Source: JAQTNA01 sp043743785 (GTDB taxonomy: Bacteria > Pseudomonadota > Gammaproteobacteria > Burkholderiales > Rhodocyclaceae). From it: 64,000 bases of DNA. The notes below the pieces were generated by a model. That model ran no database searches. It was not told where the DNA came from and saw only the letters and a program-made list of their open reading frames with translations. The position numbers and the translations under genes were made by a program. Of this stretch, positions 1-7,659 are shown in pieces (the stretch's first letter is position 1; every line of letters begins with the position of its first letter). The stretch spans positions 1 through 64,000 of the forward strand of contig JAYTVW010000167.1 of NCBI GenBank assembly GCA_043743785.1, written 5' to 3'.

Positions 1-195
1 CGGCAAACTTGAGGACGTTTGAACTTTTTCCGTAATAGAAGAAGTACAGGTAGATGCAGCCAAAATCAGTTCTGACACCTTCGCGCGAGTCGTATAGGCG
101 GAATATTGCGGCAGCGCCACCGCCGCCAGAATGCCAATAATCGCGATAACGATCATCAGTTCGATCAGGGTGAAGCCCTTTTGTACTGCAGTCAT
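1..195 (-). CDS. Type IV pilin, N-terminal part (cut by window start)
   Basis: The first 65 codons of a type IV pilin are visible; the rest lies before base 1. After a short leader ending in Gly (MTAVQKG) comes FTLIELMIVIAIIGILAAVA, the class III prepilin signal: prepilin peptidase would cut after G7 and methylate F8, and E12 (fifth residue of the mature protein) is the conserved assembly glutamate. The hydrophobic helix is followed by LPQYSAYTTRAKVSELI, as in PilA-type major pilins. A GAGGAGAC ribosome site precedes the ATG. The family forms pilus fibres for adhesion, twitching or DNA uptake. Whether this is the major or a minor pilin cannot be told from the fragment. Confidence 0.93.
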   Translation of the reverse strand, partial: MTAVQKGFTLIELMIVIAIIGILAAVALPQYSAYTTRAKVSELILAASTCTSSITEKVQTSSSLP

Positions 196-278
196 GATTG
201 TCTCCTCAGGTTGAAGATGCCGGCTGCTGCCGGGCACGGGATAGCCTACGCAAGGGGTGTGCCACTGGTGTGTAAAAA

Positions 279-306
279 GTGAAAGGCGAAAGGTGAAACG
301 GGAAAG
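279..306. repeat. 7-bp tandem array (GTGAAAG-like units)
   Basis: Four consecutive heptamers read gtgaaag, gcgaaag, gtgaaac, gggaaag. A second short array with unit ggtgagc lies at 428-441. Apart from these arrays and the mntA-like fragment described separately, 196-716 holds nothing I recognise. Confidence 0.7.
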
Positions 307-494
307 GCCGCTAAACCAAGGGCTTGCGCCGAGCTTCATAAATCCGCTGCTGGCTGGCTCGCCATCGCACGTGCCGTAAAACGTCACCTGGGGTGACGAA
401 AAACGACAGCTTGCAGGGCAAGGGGATGGTGAGCGGTGAGCGGTAGCATCTGGCGGATGTGGCTGCATATTCCCCCAAAAATCAGCCCTCATTC

Positions 495-636
495 CGATCT
501 CCAACCCGGCAGTGATCCCACCCGGTCTACAGCCCTCCCGGCGGAAAGTGCGCCAGGCACAATTACAGGCATCGTTCTGTTCCACGACACGCCGGATAGC
601 GTCTCGATGCAAGACAAGAACTTCAGAGGGTTTCAT
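495..636 (-). pseudogene. Remnant of a MntA-type minimal nucleotidyltransferase gene
   Basis: Reading leftward from ATG at 636, the first 25 residues (MKPSEVLVLHRDAIRRVVEQ, then NDACN) match what I know as the N-terminus of MntA-like minimal nucleotidyltransferases, the antitoxin partners of HepT. After Asn25 the expected RVFGSV..GxxxxSDxD active-site stretch is absent. The reading instead gives a Cys/Gly/Arg-rich sequence with only faint likeness, so the catalytic motif is lost. No HepT toxin gene is visible nearby. The assignment rests on remembered family consensus and covers a short stretch. Confidence 0.45.
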
Positions 637-649
637 GGGGGGTCTCGTG

Positions 650-668
650 GCAAGCAGCAAGCAGCAAG
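650..668. repeat. 7-bp tandem array (GCAAGCA units)
   Basis: Nearly three copies of gcaagca in tandem, between the mntA-like remnant and the Rpn-type gene. Confidence 0.6.
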
Positions 669-716
669 ATGGTATGACGCGCGCCGCCATTTTCAGTTTT
701 CACTAATCCCGGCGCC

Positions 717-1826
717 TCAGTGCGCGCTGAACACCTCGTCAAGGCTGGGGGCATTGAGCAGGCTCAGGCCCCATATTTCCAGTTGATCCGGGCCTGCCTG
801 GGCAATACGCTAGCCCACCCATTCCGGCAGGGGGCCAAATCGGCGTTGCAACTGTTTCTGCAGCAAGACGCCCTTGCCTTCCTGGCGACCTTCCTGGCGA
901 CCTTGTTGCAAGCCTTGTTGCAGACCTTTTTCGATGCCGATGCGTTCAACAGAGGTGATATAGGGCACGATTTGATTCCTTTCCAGGGTCTGCAGGTCTT
1001 GCCAGAGGGATTGTTGGAGGTCCAGCGGAAGCTGCATCATCCAATCGATAACGCCGAACAAGTCGATGATGCGCTGTTTGTCCCAGTTCCGTTCGTAGAG
1101 CAATTTGGCCAGGCGCCATTTTGCCATGCGCCGAGCCTGAGCATCTTTCTTGGTTTGCCGTGTGAGCAATTGGGCTGCGGTGACCAAGGCGAAGGGGTTG
1201 GGATGCCGGCAGAGCGCATCCAACTGGTCCTGGTAGTCGATCAGCTTGACCACCGGAAAGTGGATGCCGACCTCACAGCCGAAGAGGCTGTAATTGAAGC
1301 TTTGGGGCTTCCATTCGGCAGAATCATCGGCCAACACCGCCAGACTGGCTATGGGCCGCCGATAGCGGTCATACAAGCGATAGTTGTAGGTAAACATGCG
1401 CTCGGCAAACCGACTGTCGTGCCCGCCCTGCACCTCGACATGCACGTACACCCACTGCTCATCCCCGCCCAAGGTGGCAACCTGGACCAGCTTGTCGATG
1501 AGTCGCCGGCCCAGTTCCGCATCCTGCACCACCTGGGCCAATTCCTGATCGAGAAATGTGTAGCCCCGCCCCCAGTCGATCTGCTTGCTGGCGGCGGGAA
1601 AACAGAAGTCCATGAACTCCGGGAAATAGCGCGTGAAGGCAGAATTATTCCACAAACGCCTATGTAGGAAGTCATCGGCGAAATCAATGCGCTTACCGTG
1701 GAAGTTGCGCCAGCGACTCACGACGCGCCCTGAGAAGCTCCAGTATTCAGGAACCCTCAGGGCATGGTCTGGCACTAGCTCCGGTAATCCGCGTTGGAAG
1801 TCATAACTTGTTGTTTGTATTTGCAA
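717..1826 (-). pseudogene. Rpn/PD-(D/E)XK (DUF4351-type) protein with in-frame TAG
   Basis: The open part (810-1826) encodes up to 338 aa of the Rpn-like 'putative transposase' family, proteins with a PD-(D/E)XK nuclease fold: FPEFMDFCFP, IDWGRGYTFLDQEL, HVEVQGGHD, RMFTYNYRLYDRY, then repeated GLQQGLQQGRQEGRQEG and a DUF4351-like tail. Translation stops at TAG (810-812) directly after LPEWVG. The same frame continues for 30 further codons, RIAQAGPDQLEIWG... to ...LDEVFSAH and TGA at 717-719, which is exactly the expected end of DUF4351. The gene therefore carries a nonsense mutation near its 3' end; a protein short of about 30 residues may still be made. Its 5' end runs across attL, so the first residues (MQIQTTSYDFQ) come from the integrated element. 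The native start may be a GTG near 1710-1725 or may be lost. Confidence 0.75.
1774..1792 (-). repeat. attL core (19-bp direct repeat of argJ 3' end)
   Basis: actagctccggtaatccgc is identical to 9569-9587, where it forms the last codons and stop of argJ. Similarity continues as [a/g]ttg on the right. It marks the left edge of the integrated element. Confidence 0.85.
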
Positions 1827-1967
1827 TTGCTCAACGCCAAGTCTGTTTTATACCCGCTTTTCTACCCGCTTTCCGCAAAGTGTCCGGCAAAAGTGGATCA
1901 CTTGGTCGGGTCAGCATTCTACGATCTATCCGGGCCAGGCGTCCGCCTCAACGTGGTGGTTGACATG

Positions 1968-1990
1968 AAAAACCCGGCACATGGCCGGGC
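1968..1990 (-). terminator. Rho-independent terminator after radC-like gene
   Basis: On the minus strand a CCCGGC / GCCGGG hairpin with a 5-nt loop is followed by a run of five T. It closes the leftward operon of the element about 25 bp after the radC-like stop codon. Confidence 0.75.
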
Positions 1991-2016
1991 TGTCGGGGAT
2001 CTGATTGTGGGGGCGG

Positions 2017-2610
2017 TCAGGTGGCAGGGGCTTGTTGAATCGGAACAGCCTTGGCGATTCTCTTCGCTTCCCGTGCTGCCCTGCGTTCGGTGGCTCTGCG
2101 TTCGTTGTCTTCTGCCCACCGTGCCGACCGTTCTTTGGCCTGTTGCTCCCGGTGCGCCTTCACGCTGGCGATGCGAGAGGGCGTCACCACAAGGCTATCC
2201 AACAGGGAGATACCCAGCCATCCGAAAGAGCGTTCCGCGCCTTCCATGTGCGCCACGTCGTTATCTGAAGGGGTGGCGTTGCCGTTCGGGTGGTTGTGGG
2301 TAATGACGATGCTATCCGCCCCCAGGTTAATGGCCTTCCCTGCGATGTGGCGCAGCGAGTGGGTCACGCTCTTCTGGTCCCCCAGGGCCGCTACCTCTGC
2401 CGTTATCAGGCGCTTCTCGGTGTCCAGGTAGAAAACATGGGACTGCTCATGCACAAGGCCAGCAAAGCGAAGTTTCAGGTATCCGTGGAAGTCGTCCAGG
2501 CAGGCGAGAACCGGTCCCTTGGTCAGGCGTTTTTCTTCAATGAGGGATAGCGCCATGGCGATTATGCCGGCTTCGTGGGGGGTGAAAACCGGGGTGGACA
2601 CGGTGTTCAT
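2017..2610 (-). CDS. RadC-like JAB/JAMM-domain protein
   Basis: 197 aa with the RadC-family metalloprotease-like core: HNHPNGNATPSDND at residues 105-118 supplies the HxHP...SxxD zinc-ligand set (H105, H107, D118). The stretch before it (FYLDTEKRLITAEVAALG) is typical of the domain. The N-terminal helix-hairpin-helix region of chromosomal RadC is absent, as usual for island-encoded versions. The Ala/Arg/Glu-rich C-terminal tail is predicted helical. The start ATG overlaps the stop of the upstream small gene (ATGA, 2607-2610), so the two are probably translationally coupled. Family members are common on plasmids, satellites and islands; their biochemical role is not settled. Confidence 0.85.
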   Translation of the reverse strand: MNTVSTPVFTPHEAGIIAMALSLIEEKRLTKGPVLACLDDFHGYLKLRFAGLVHEQSHVFYLDTEKRLITAEVAALGDQKSVTHSLRHIAGKAINLGADSIVITHNHPNGNATPSDNDVAHMEGAERSFGWLGISLLDSLVVTPSRIASVKAHREQQAKERSARWAEDNERRATERRAAREAKRIAKAVPIQQAPAT

Positions 2611-2855
2611 GCTGCCCTCCGCGCTTCAATCTGGCGGAACAGTTCCCGGCACTCCCGGGCCATCCATAGGCAGGAGTCCAGCATGATGGCGTCGCCGTCG
2701 TTGTCGGCACTGGTGGCGTTCACCATGGCGCAGAGGTGGGACAGGCGATTACTGAGCAGGCGGGCCAGCTCGTCAGCCGTTGCGCCGTCCGCGATGGCAT
2801 AGACGGGTCGCAGGGCCGGGGGATAGTCGAAGGGGGGAATGGTGTTCGGGTGCAT
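2607..2855 (-). CDS. Small conserved island protein, unknown function
   Basis: 82 aa starting MHPNTIPPFDYPP. The start is chosen because AGGAG lies 8-12 nt upstream; the open frame continues further upstream but without a ribosome site. The C-terminal half is helical and contains several Cys/Met residues (MVNATSADNDGDAIMLDSC, then LWMARECRELFRQIEARRAA). Its shape (Pro-rich N-terminus, then an 'ADELARLLSNRLSHL' helix) is like small proteins I have seen beside replication genes on plasmids and islands, but I do not know a function. Coupled by ATGA to the radC-like gene. Confidence 0.7.
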   Translation of the reverse strand: MHPNTIPPFDYPPALRPVYAIADGATADELARLLSNRLSHLCAMVNATSADNDGDAIMLDSCLWMARECRELFRQIEARRAA

Positions 2856-3348
2856 GGTGCATGACTCCTGAGCAGTGCGGAATATTTCCCGCCTCCTCTG
2901 CCAAGAGGGTGGGCGGGGCCGTGAAGGTTGGCAGACTGGGCTCAGGGACCAGCACACCCGAAGGTGTCCCTCACGGTCCGCCCATTGGAGGATAGACCAT
3001 GTTGCGGGCGAAAAAATACCGCCGTGCGGCGGTTCGTCGTCCGCCTGAGCCTTCCAGGCTGCCAAGCCTGTTCACCGAAGTGAGCGGCCATTGTGCGGCC
3101 AGGTGCGGGGCCTGGTCAAGCGGTCGGGCAACTGTACGGAAAAGGCGAACGGTTGCCGATGCCTCCAGGATAGAGACTGACGACTACCCACAGCCCCGGA
3201 AAAACTCCAGATTCTCGCGGTCGTCAGCACCCGCAGGACAAGGAAGGCCAGGAAGGACCCGCTCTGTTTTCAGCCGGAAACAGTACGATTGTGATGCTGA
3301 GGCTATCCCATCGGTTCCCACGGTGGCGAGTATGGCGATGTTGACCGC
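2856..3348. other. Intergenic stretch without a supported gene
   Basis: About 490 bp with only short shadow frames. It holds an 8-bp inverted repeat ctgacgac...gtcgtcag (3177-3184 and 3220-3227, 35 bp apart). No promoter stands out. Confidence 0.5.
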
Positions 3349-3684
3349 CTACCCCCTCTGCTTCAGCAGCCATGCCGTCACCGCGTTCGCGCTCTCGCTG
3401 CCCTGGTGCCGGTCGGGATGGCATAGGCGAATCATCAGCGGCAGCAGTTCGGCAGGGATGGCAGCATCGGGAATCTTGACGCCGGGGGAATCCAGGCGGA
3501 TGAAAGATTCCAGCCAGCTAACCCGGCTTTCCGCGTCCTTCAATTTCCTGTTCGCCGTCGCCCGGGATTTCGTGGCCTGGTTCTCACTGACGGACAGGCG
3601 GAAGACTTCCGACCTGAGCACGGCAATGGTTTCCGCCGGGGTTGGTTCGGGTGGTGGGGTGGTGGGTATCTTCATTCGGGCCAT
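3349..3684 (-). CDS. Small protein with HPD-containing C-terminus (J-domain-like motif)
   Basis: 111 aa. A Pro-rich N-terminus (IPTTPPPEPTPAET) leads into a helix with coiled-coil character (residues about 20-65). The C-terminus LIRLCHPDRHQGSESA-type segment (here LPLMIRLCHPDRHQGSE) carries the HPD tripeptide of J-domains. This ending recurs in small phage/plasmid proteins, where it may recruit Hsp70 (DnaK); that role is inference. CGGAGGACACC precedes the ATG. It lies in the leftward operon of the element. Confidence 0.7.
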   Translation of the reverse strand: MARMKIPTTPPPEPTPAETIAVLRSEVFRLSVSENQATKSRATANRKLKDAESRVSWLESFIRLDSPGVKIPDAAIPAELLPLMIRLCHPDRHQGSESANAVTAWLLKQRG

Positions 3685-3902
3685 TCTGGTGTCCTCCGGT
3701 AATCAGCCCCACGACGGGGCCGGGGCCTGGTGGTGCGCCTCGATTTCCTGCGGCTATTTGAATTTCCGTTTTGATTGTTTTTCAAACGGGGATATTTTCC
3801 GCGCGTGGGGATACATGCGGTGTCCGACCTCGGAAGCCCCAAACATTTGCCCCGCCCCCGGGTGCCGGTCAGGCGGGCCTGTGCTGCGCCCGCCAGGGTT
3901 GC

Positions 3903-4157
3903 CTATGCCATCTTCAGGGCTTCGGCCTCTGCGGCTACCTCTTGGCTTGCAATGCCCTGGAAGTAGTGGATCCAGTTCGATGCCTCTTGCTGCGCCACGT
4001 CGCACAGCCCGGCGATTTCGTGGGCTTCGTCGGACTCGGCAATCTTGGCGATGCCGGCCAGCAGGGCGGACAGGTTCATGAAGCCTTGAACAGCGCCCGT
4101 TGCATCGTCAAAGCGGGTGGCGGTGTTGTCGGTGTTCGGTTCGTTGGTGGTGGTCAT
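3903..4157 (-). CDS. Small hypothetical island protein
   Basis: 84 aa. The start MTTTNEPNTDN is chosen because GAAAGGATC lies at ribosome-site distance upstream; the longer frame upstream of it looks non-coding (Thr/Arg/Pro-rich). A Thr/Asn-rich start is followed by two predicted amphipathic helices (GFMNLSALLAGIAKIAES and EIAGLCDVAQQEASNWIHYF). No known domain. It may be a small regulator or adaptor, but nothing in the sequence proves this. Confidence 0.6.
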   Translation of the reverse strand: MTTTNEPNTDNTATRFDDATGAVQGFMNLSALLAGIAKIAESDEAHEIAGLCDVAQQEASNWIHYFQGIASQEVAAEAEALKMA

Positions 4158-4263
4158 GCTGTTGATCCTTTCATGTGCTCCCGGGAATCGCCGGGCCGTG
4201 GTGGGGTGGGGGCCTGCCGTGCTGCCGGCGGACTCCTGCATCTGTTGGTTATCTGGTTCACCA

Positions 4264-4950
4264 TCAAACACTAGACCGCCATTGCCCACAGGTCTTGCCG
4301 TTGTCCGCTGGGATCTGACGAAGCGTATGGTGGGCACCATAGACGTGCGCCAGGTCGGGCCGGTCGCCGTTGCAGTAGCCACCAGACAGGCCAGGGCGCC
4401 GGAAGTGCTGACAGGTCCGGCAGGAGTGCGCCGCAGGGGGCGGGGCAAGTTCCTGTGCTTGGTGGTGCCCCTGGTCGCAAGCCTGCCCCATGAAATAGTC
4501 CAGGGCCTCCGGGTCACTGCCGCACTTGGTCAAAACTTCGTTGATGGCCGTGGCGTCGGTTTCGCCGATGCTGGCGAGCCATGAGCGGATCAGGGCTGTG
4601 TCGTCGGACGTTGCGTTGCAGCGGGCCTGCACCTGGTCGAGCACGGGTTCCGCAGCGATGGTGCCGGGGTTGTCCACCAGCACATCCGTCAAGGTGGCCG
4701 GCGGGGATCTGAAAATCTCCACGGGGTGACGGTCAGGGAAGTACAAGAACCAGCGCCGGGCCGGGGGCGTGCTGGTGGCAATCACGGGGAAGGCCAGGGC
4801 CTCCACAATGCCGGCCTTGTGCTCCCGGATCGTCGGCAGCCATCTGGTAAGAGCTTCCGGCAGTCCGCCGGCCTTGAGACTGCCGTCAGGCTTCAGGCCA
4901 AGGGTGACGCCATCGGCGCGGGCCTGGTGGATCAGTTCGGCGGGGGTCAT
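4264..4950 (-). CDS. Island protein with TubC-like N-terminus and Cys-rich tail
   Basis: 228 aa. The start at 4950 (MTPAELIHQARADGV) is preceded by GAGGTGG and overlaps the ATPase stop (ATGA, 4947-4950), so it is probably coupled. Residues 1-55 (LIHQARADGVTLGLKPDGSL...WLPTIREHKAGIVEAL) look like the small TubC-type docking fold seen in many plasmid and phage hypothetical proteins. The C-terminus has a Cys pattern CRTCQHF...GGYC...CGQW that could bind zinc. Always next to primase/helicase genes in my recollection, so a replication accessory role is plausible but unproven. Confidence 0.7.
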   Translation of the reverse strand: MTPAELIHQARADGVTLGLKPDGSLKAGGLPEALTRWLPTIREHKAGIVEALAFPVIATSTPPARRWFLYFPDRHPVEIFRSPPATLTDVLVDNPGTIAAEPVLDQVQARCNATSDDTALIRSWLASIGETDATAINEVLTKCGSDPEALDYFMGQACDQGHHQAQELAPPPAAHSCRTCQHFRRPGLSGGYCNGDRPDLAHVYGAHHTLRQIPADNGKTCGQWRSSV

Positions 4951-6635
4951 ACATCCACCTCGGTGTATGCACCAGCGGAAGAAACTCCCGGGAATGAAGT
5001 CGTGCATGTCGTCATGTCGTGCTGAATCGGGTCTTTCCCATCGTTTTGCACGACATCACGACTTGCACGACATGGATTCGATGAATTTATCCGGGGCTTG
5101 ATCTCCCACTGCACAGAAGAACCGACTTTCCCCTTGCTTCTGCACTCGATGCCCATCTGACGCAGAGCCGGTGCCGCCCGTCGCATCGCGTCCGCAAAGC
5201 CCTTTGGGGAATGGGGCCAGGCTTCACAATTGGCCGGGCGGATCATGGCCTGCATCAGATTTTTTGCGGAATCGGTGCGCCCAGCCGGGTTGCGTTCAAG
5301 CCATTCGATGATGGCGGTGGCTACGGGGGAAGCGTCAATGGTGCGTCCGATGGCTTCCATGCGACTGGCCTTGAATTGGTCCAGGAATGCAGCGGGATCT
5401 TGGCCGGTGGCTTGCGCTACCGCCATTCCAAGACGGGCGAATTCCGCCAGGCGGGGGCGGTCGGCAGGAGGTAGATGGATGGATGGCAGAATTTCCAGGG
5501 CGCCCACAACAACATCCAGAAACGCACCGACAAGCCGGCCATGATCGGCATCAAACTTGCGCCAAATGTCGGTAACTTCGGCCCGGGCGGTAATCGTGGG
5601 TAGTTCGACGGTAACGGCCCGGTCCACAAGGTCCTGCGCGGTGACGGCTACGCTGATTCCATTCAGCACCACAGGGCGCTTTACCGTAATAACCGATTCA
5701 TCCGCATCTGAGTAGAGCTTGCGCTTGGCGAACCCACCCCCAGTTGCCAGCACACACAAAGCGTCTTGCATCGGCGCCGGAAGGTGGCTGATATTCTCGT
5801 ATGACACCAGCCAGGAAACGCCAGCGGCAACGAACATATCCTCTGCGCTTTTCGGGGCCGCCCGCAGGTCGCAAGCGTTCGGATCAAGCATCCGGCGGAT
5901 AACCGTCTGCGTCGTGGATTTCGCGCTCCCGGCTTCGCCCATCAGTTCCAGAATGGGGAAGGGGGTGTCGGGCCGCAAGCATTCCGCCATCCATGCCAGG
6001 ACCAGCAGGCGGGAATCTGCGGGGATGTTCACATACTCCCACAGCCGGGCAATACTTCCGCCTCCAACTGGCGCCGGCAAGGGCCGCATGGATTCGGGCC
6101 TGACGAACATGGCCGGCGGGGTGGTGACGATTTCCCACAGTCCGGGAGAAATGCGAACCGCCCGTGATTTTCCGTCCTCGCCAAGATCAAGGTAATAGAC
6201 CCCATCCGCCAGCGCCACTCTGACGGATACATCCCGGCACTCGCCTTTATGTCTACCGAGTCCTGAAAGCGTACTCACAGCCTCCCTCATGCTTTGGTCA
6301 CGGGGAGATTTTCCGGTGGCGGTGTAAAAGCCGGCCGTGAGCCAGTCCTTGAACTGCCGGCCATCAATGCGGCGAGTCTCCTTCGTTTCAAAATCTTGGG
6401 CGAAAACGTCGCCGTTCTGGTCGTGAAAGAGATTCGACCGTTCTTCAACAAATGCCACCAGCAAAGACGCTTGGCTGGGCTGTTTCTTTTCATCTTCCGG
6501 GGCGTCGTCGGATGTTTCCGCTTCCGTCGCCGCCATGTCGGGGATGTTGCCGGCCTGGTTGTCAAACTGCGGAGCCGCCAGGCTATCCAGGAAGCTGGCG
6601 CCGCGCTCCACTTGCTCGAATGCGTGATTACCCAT
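4947..6635 (-). CDS. D5-like replication ATPase of the element
   Basis: 562 aa. A Walker A motif GEAGSAKST lies at about residues 233-241 within ILELMGEAGSAKSTTQTVIR, followed by a Walker B-like region (VSWLVSYENISHL) and a sensor-like segment (KRPVVLNGISV). This arrangement fits phage/plasmid superfamily 3/D5-type ATPases that unwind the element's origin. Acidic residues 40-52 form a linker. It starts with a good CAGGAG site, overlaps the CHC2 gene stop by 8 nt and is followed through ATGA by the TubC-like gene. A separate CHC2 protein upstream suggests a split primase-helicase module. Confidence 0.82.
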   Translation of the reverse strand: MGNHAFEQVERGASFLDSLAAPQFDNQAGNIPDMAATEAETSDDAPEDEKKQPSQASLLVAFVEERSNLFHDQNGDVFAQDFETKETRRIDGRQFKDWLTAGFYTATGKSPRDQSMREAVSTLSGLGRHKGECRDVSVRVALADGVYYLDLGEDGKSRAVRISPGLWEIVTTPPAMFVRPESMRPLPAPVGGGSIARLWEYVNIPADSRLLVLAWMAECLRPDTPFPILELMGEAGSAKSTTQTVIRRMLDPNACDLRAAPKSAEDMFVAAGVSWLVSYENISHLPAPMQDALCVLATGGGFAKRKLYSDADESVITVKRPVVLNGISVAVTAQDLVDRAVTVELPTITARAEVTDIWRKFDADHGRLVGAFLDVVVGALEILPSIHLPPADRPRLAEFARLGMAVAQATGQDPAAFLDQFKASRMEAIGRTIDASPVATAIIEWLERNPAGRTDSAKNLMQAMIRPANCEAWPHSPKGFADAMRRAAPALRQMGIECRSKGKVGSSVQWEIKPRINSSNPCRASRDVVQNDGKDPIQHDMTTCTTSFPGVSSAGAYTEVDV

Positions 6636-7056
6636 GTTGATCTACTCCTGCAGCCGTCAGGGCCGATTGAATACGCGCAACGGCCAGAATCAGCCGCTCC
6701 CGGTCGTCAGGGCCGAAAGGCTGGCCAGACAGCAGCGCCGATGCCGCAGCCATGGTCACAACGGCCTCGAAGGCGATGGCCCGGAGAACGTCAGCCGCCG
6801 GGAAGGGGCGCCGCTCAGACTTGCCTTGCTGGATTTCACGGGGTGGGAACAGGTCCGCAATGTCGAGACTCACTGCCGCCAGGATGTTGTGGACGTCGCA
6901 TCCGGCAAAGCAATGAACAAGCACGCGCTCGTCGTCGGTTTCCCTGATAGCCAGGCTGGGGCCTTTGTCGTCGTGGGCGGGGCAGCGAGCGGACCAGCGC
7001 CCGGGGCCGGTACGGCGCACCTTGTCCAGACGGGACAGGAGAATTTCCGCGCTCAT
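6628..7056 (-). CDS. CHC2 zinc-finger primase-like protein
   Basis: 142 aa. The start at 7056 (MSAEILLSRLDKV) follows GGGGGCGG and overlaps the stop of the preceding small gene (ATGA, 7053-7056). Residues 20-55 contain the primase zinc finger WSARCPAHDDKGPSL...VLVHCFAGCD with C25, H28, C49 and C53 as likely ligands. The rest (PFPAADVLRAIAFEAVVTMA...) is a helical domain typical of truncated island primases without a TOPRIM core. It probably recognises template DNA for the ATPase encoded just downstream. Confidence 0.85.
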   Translation of the reverse strand: MSAEILLSRLDKVRRTGPGRWSARCPAHDDKGPSLAIRETDDERVLVHCFAGCDVHNILAAVSLDIADLFPPREIQQGKSERRPFPAADVLRAIAFEAVVTMAAASALLSGQPFGPDDRERLILAVARIQSALTAAGVDQHG

Positions 7057-7268
7057 TTCCGCCCCCGATTCCATCCGCGTTTCTGGTGGCGGTCGGTGCG
7101 GGCCGGCTTCACGTTCGCTGCGAGCGAAAACCAGCCCGCCACGGGGTCGGGGTTGGTAGAATTCGCCTTGATGATTTCGCTTTTCTTCGTGCCCTCCTGA
7201 CCGGGGGCACTTTCTTTTGTAGGGGCGTGTTCCGGCCTCACGCTGCCGGTGATGTTGTTGGTTTTCAT
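7053..7268 (-). CDS. Small basic hypothetical protein
   Basis: 71 aa starting MKTNNITGSVRPEH. It is rich in Lys, Arg and Pro (KPARTDRHQKRGWNRGRK at the end), so it is probably a disordered nucleic-acid-binding peptide. AAGGGCGG precedes the ATG, and its stop overlaps the CHC2 gene start (ATGA). It sits 11 bp after alpA in the operon. No known domain. Confidence 0.6.
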   Translation of the reverse strand: MKTNNITGSVRPEHAPTKESAPGQEGTKKSEIIKANSTNPDPVAGWFSLAANVKPARTDRHQKRGWNRGRK

Positions 7269-7279
7269 GGTGTCCGCCC

Positions 7280-7537
7280 TTACATCGAAGCAAGCAGGTT
7301 GCGGATGCTTTCCACGGTCCAGGCGGTAGTTTTGGGGCCGATTTTCACGCCCTGCGGATACTTGCCCGCCTTGATTCCTGCCCACCATGAGCTTTTGCCG
7401 ATAGGCAGCACGGCCAGCACTTGAGGCAGGCGAACGAAGCCGATTTCAGGAAGGAAGGGCGAGACTTGCGCGGCCAGGTGGGCGCGGGGCTTGCGGGTGG
7501 ATTGTGCTGCGGGTTGTTGCTGGGTTGTTGTATTCAT
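7280..7537 (-). CDS. AlpA-family transcriptional regulator
   Basis: 85 aa. Residues 29-85 form the AlpA/MerR-like winged helix-turn-helix (LPEIGFVRLPQVLAVLPIGK, SSWWAGIKAGKYPQ, TTAWTVESIRNLLA). In P4-like and cryptic elements AlpA activates excision or replication genes. The N-terminal 25 residues are Gln/Ala/Pro-rich and may not be folded. Translation is probably controlled: a hairpin (7540-7559) ends 2 nt before the ATG, and a divergent small RNA carries a loop complementary to codons 29-33. It is the first gene of the leftward operon. Confidence 0.88.
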   Translation of the reverse strand: MNTTTQQQPAAQSTRKPRAHLAAQVSPFLPEIGFVRLPQVLAVLPIGKSSWWAGIKAGKYPQGVKIGPKTTAWTVESIRNLLASM

Positions 7538-7539
7538 TT

Positions 7540-7559
7540 CGGGCTTTCAAGTTAGCCCG
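7540..7559 (-). promoter_or_regulatory. Hairpin over the alpA ribosome-binding region
   Basis: In the alpA mRNA, CGGGCU and AGCCCG pair around an 8-nt loop, ending 2 nt before the AUG. The only Shine-Dalgarno-like bases (GAAAG) fall in this hairpin, so it should limit initiation. Confidence 0.55.
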
Positions 7560-7598
7560 TGCGACGGCAACGCATGGATAGGCAGATAGCAGGTGACG

Positions 7599-7627
7599 CA
7601 ACGCCTTACCACAAAAACAAGGCGTTG
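7599..7627. promoter_or_regulatory. 9-bp inverted repeat between divergent promoters
   Basis: caacgcctt...aaggcgttg with an 11-bp spacer. Its right arm overlaps the -35 of the rightward promoter at 7625, so it could be an operator for that promoter, or a hairpin in the alpA leader. Confidence 0.5.
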
Positions 7628-7653
7628 AATCGTCCAACTGCGTCCGCTATAAT
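7625..7653 (+). promoter_or_regulatory. Sigma-70 promoter for the small RNA
   Basis: TTGAAT (7625-7630), 17-bp spacer, TATAAT (7648-7653). Transcription would start near 7660 and run rightward, away from alpA. Confidence 0.7.
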
Positions 7654-7659
7654 CCAGTG

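Noticed and set aside
720..1667. 315-codon plus-strand ORF
   Set aside because: Antisense to the Rpn-type gene, whose minus-strand frame matches the family well even past its TAG.
2999..4081. 360-codon plus-strand ORF in the island
   Set aside because: Runs through two small minus-strand genes with good ribosome sites; its protein is Arg/Ser/Pro-rich and unlike anything known.
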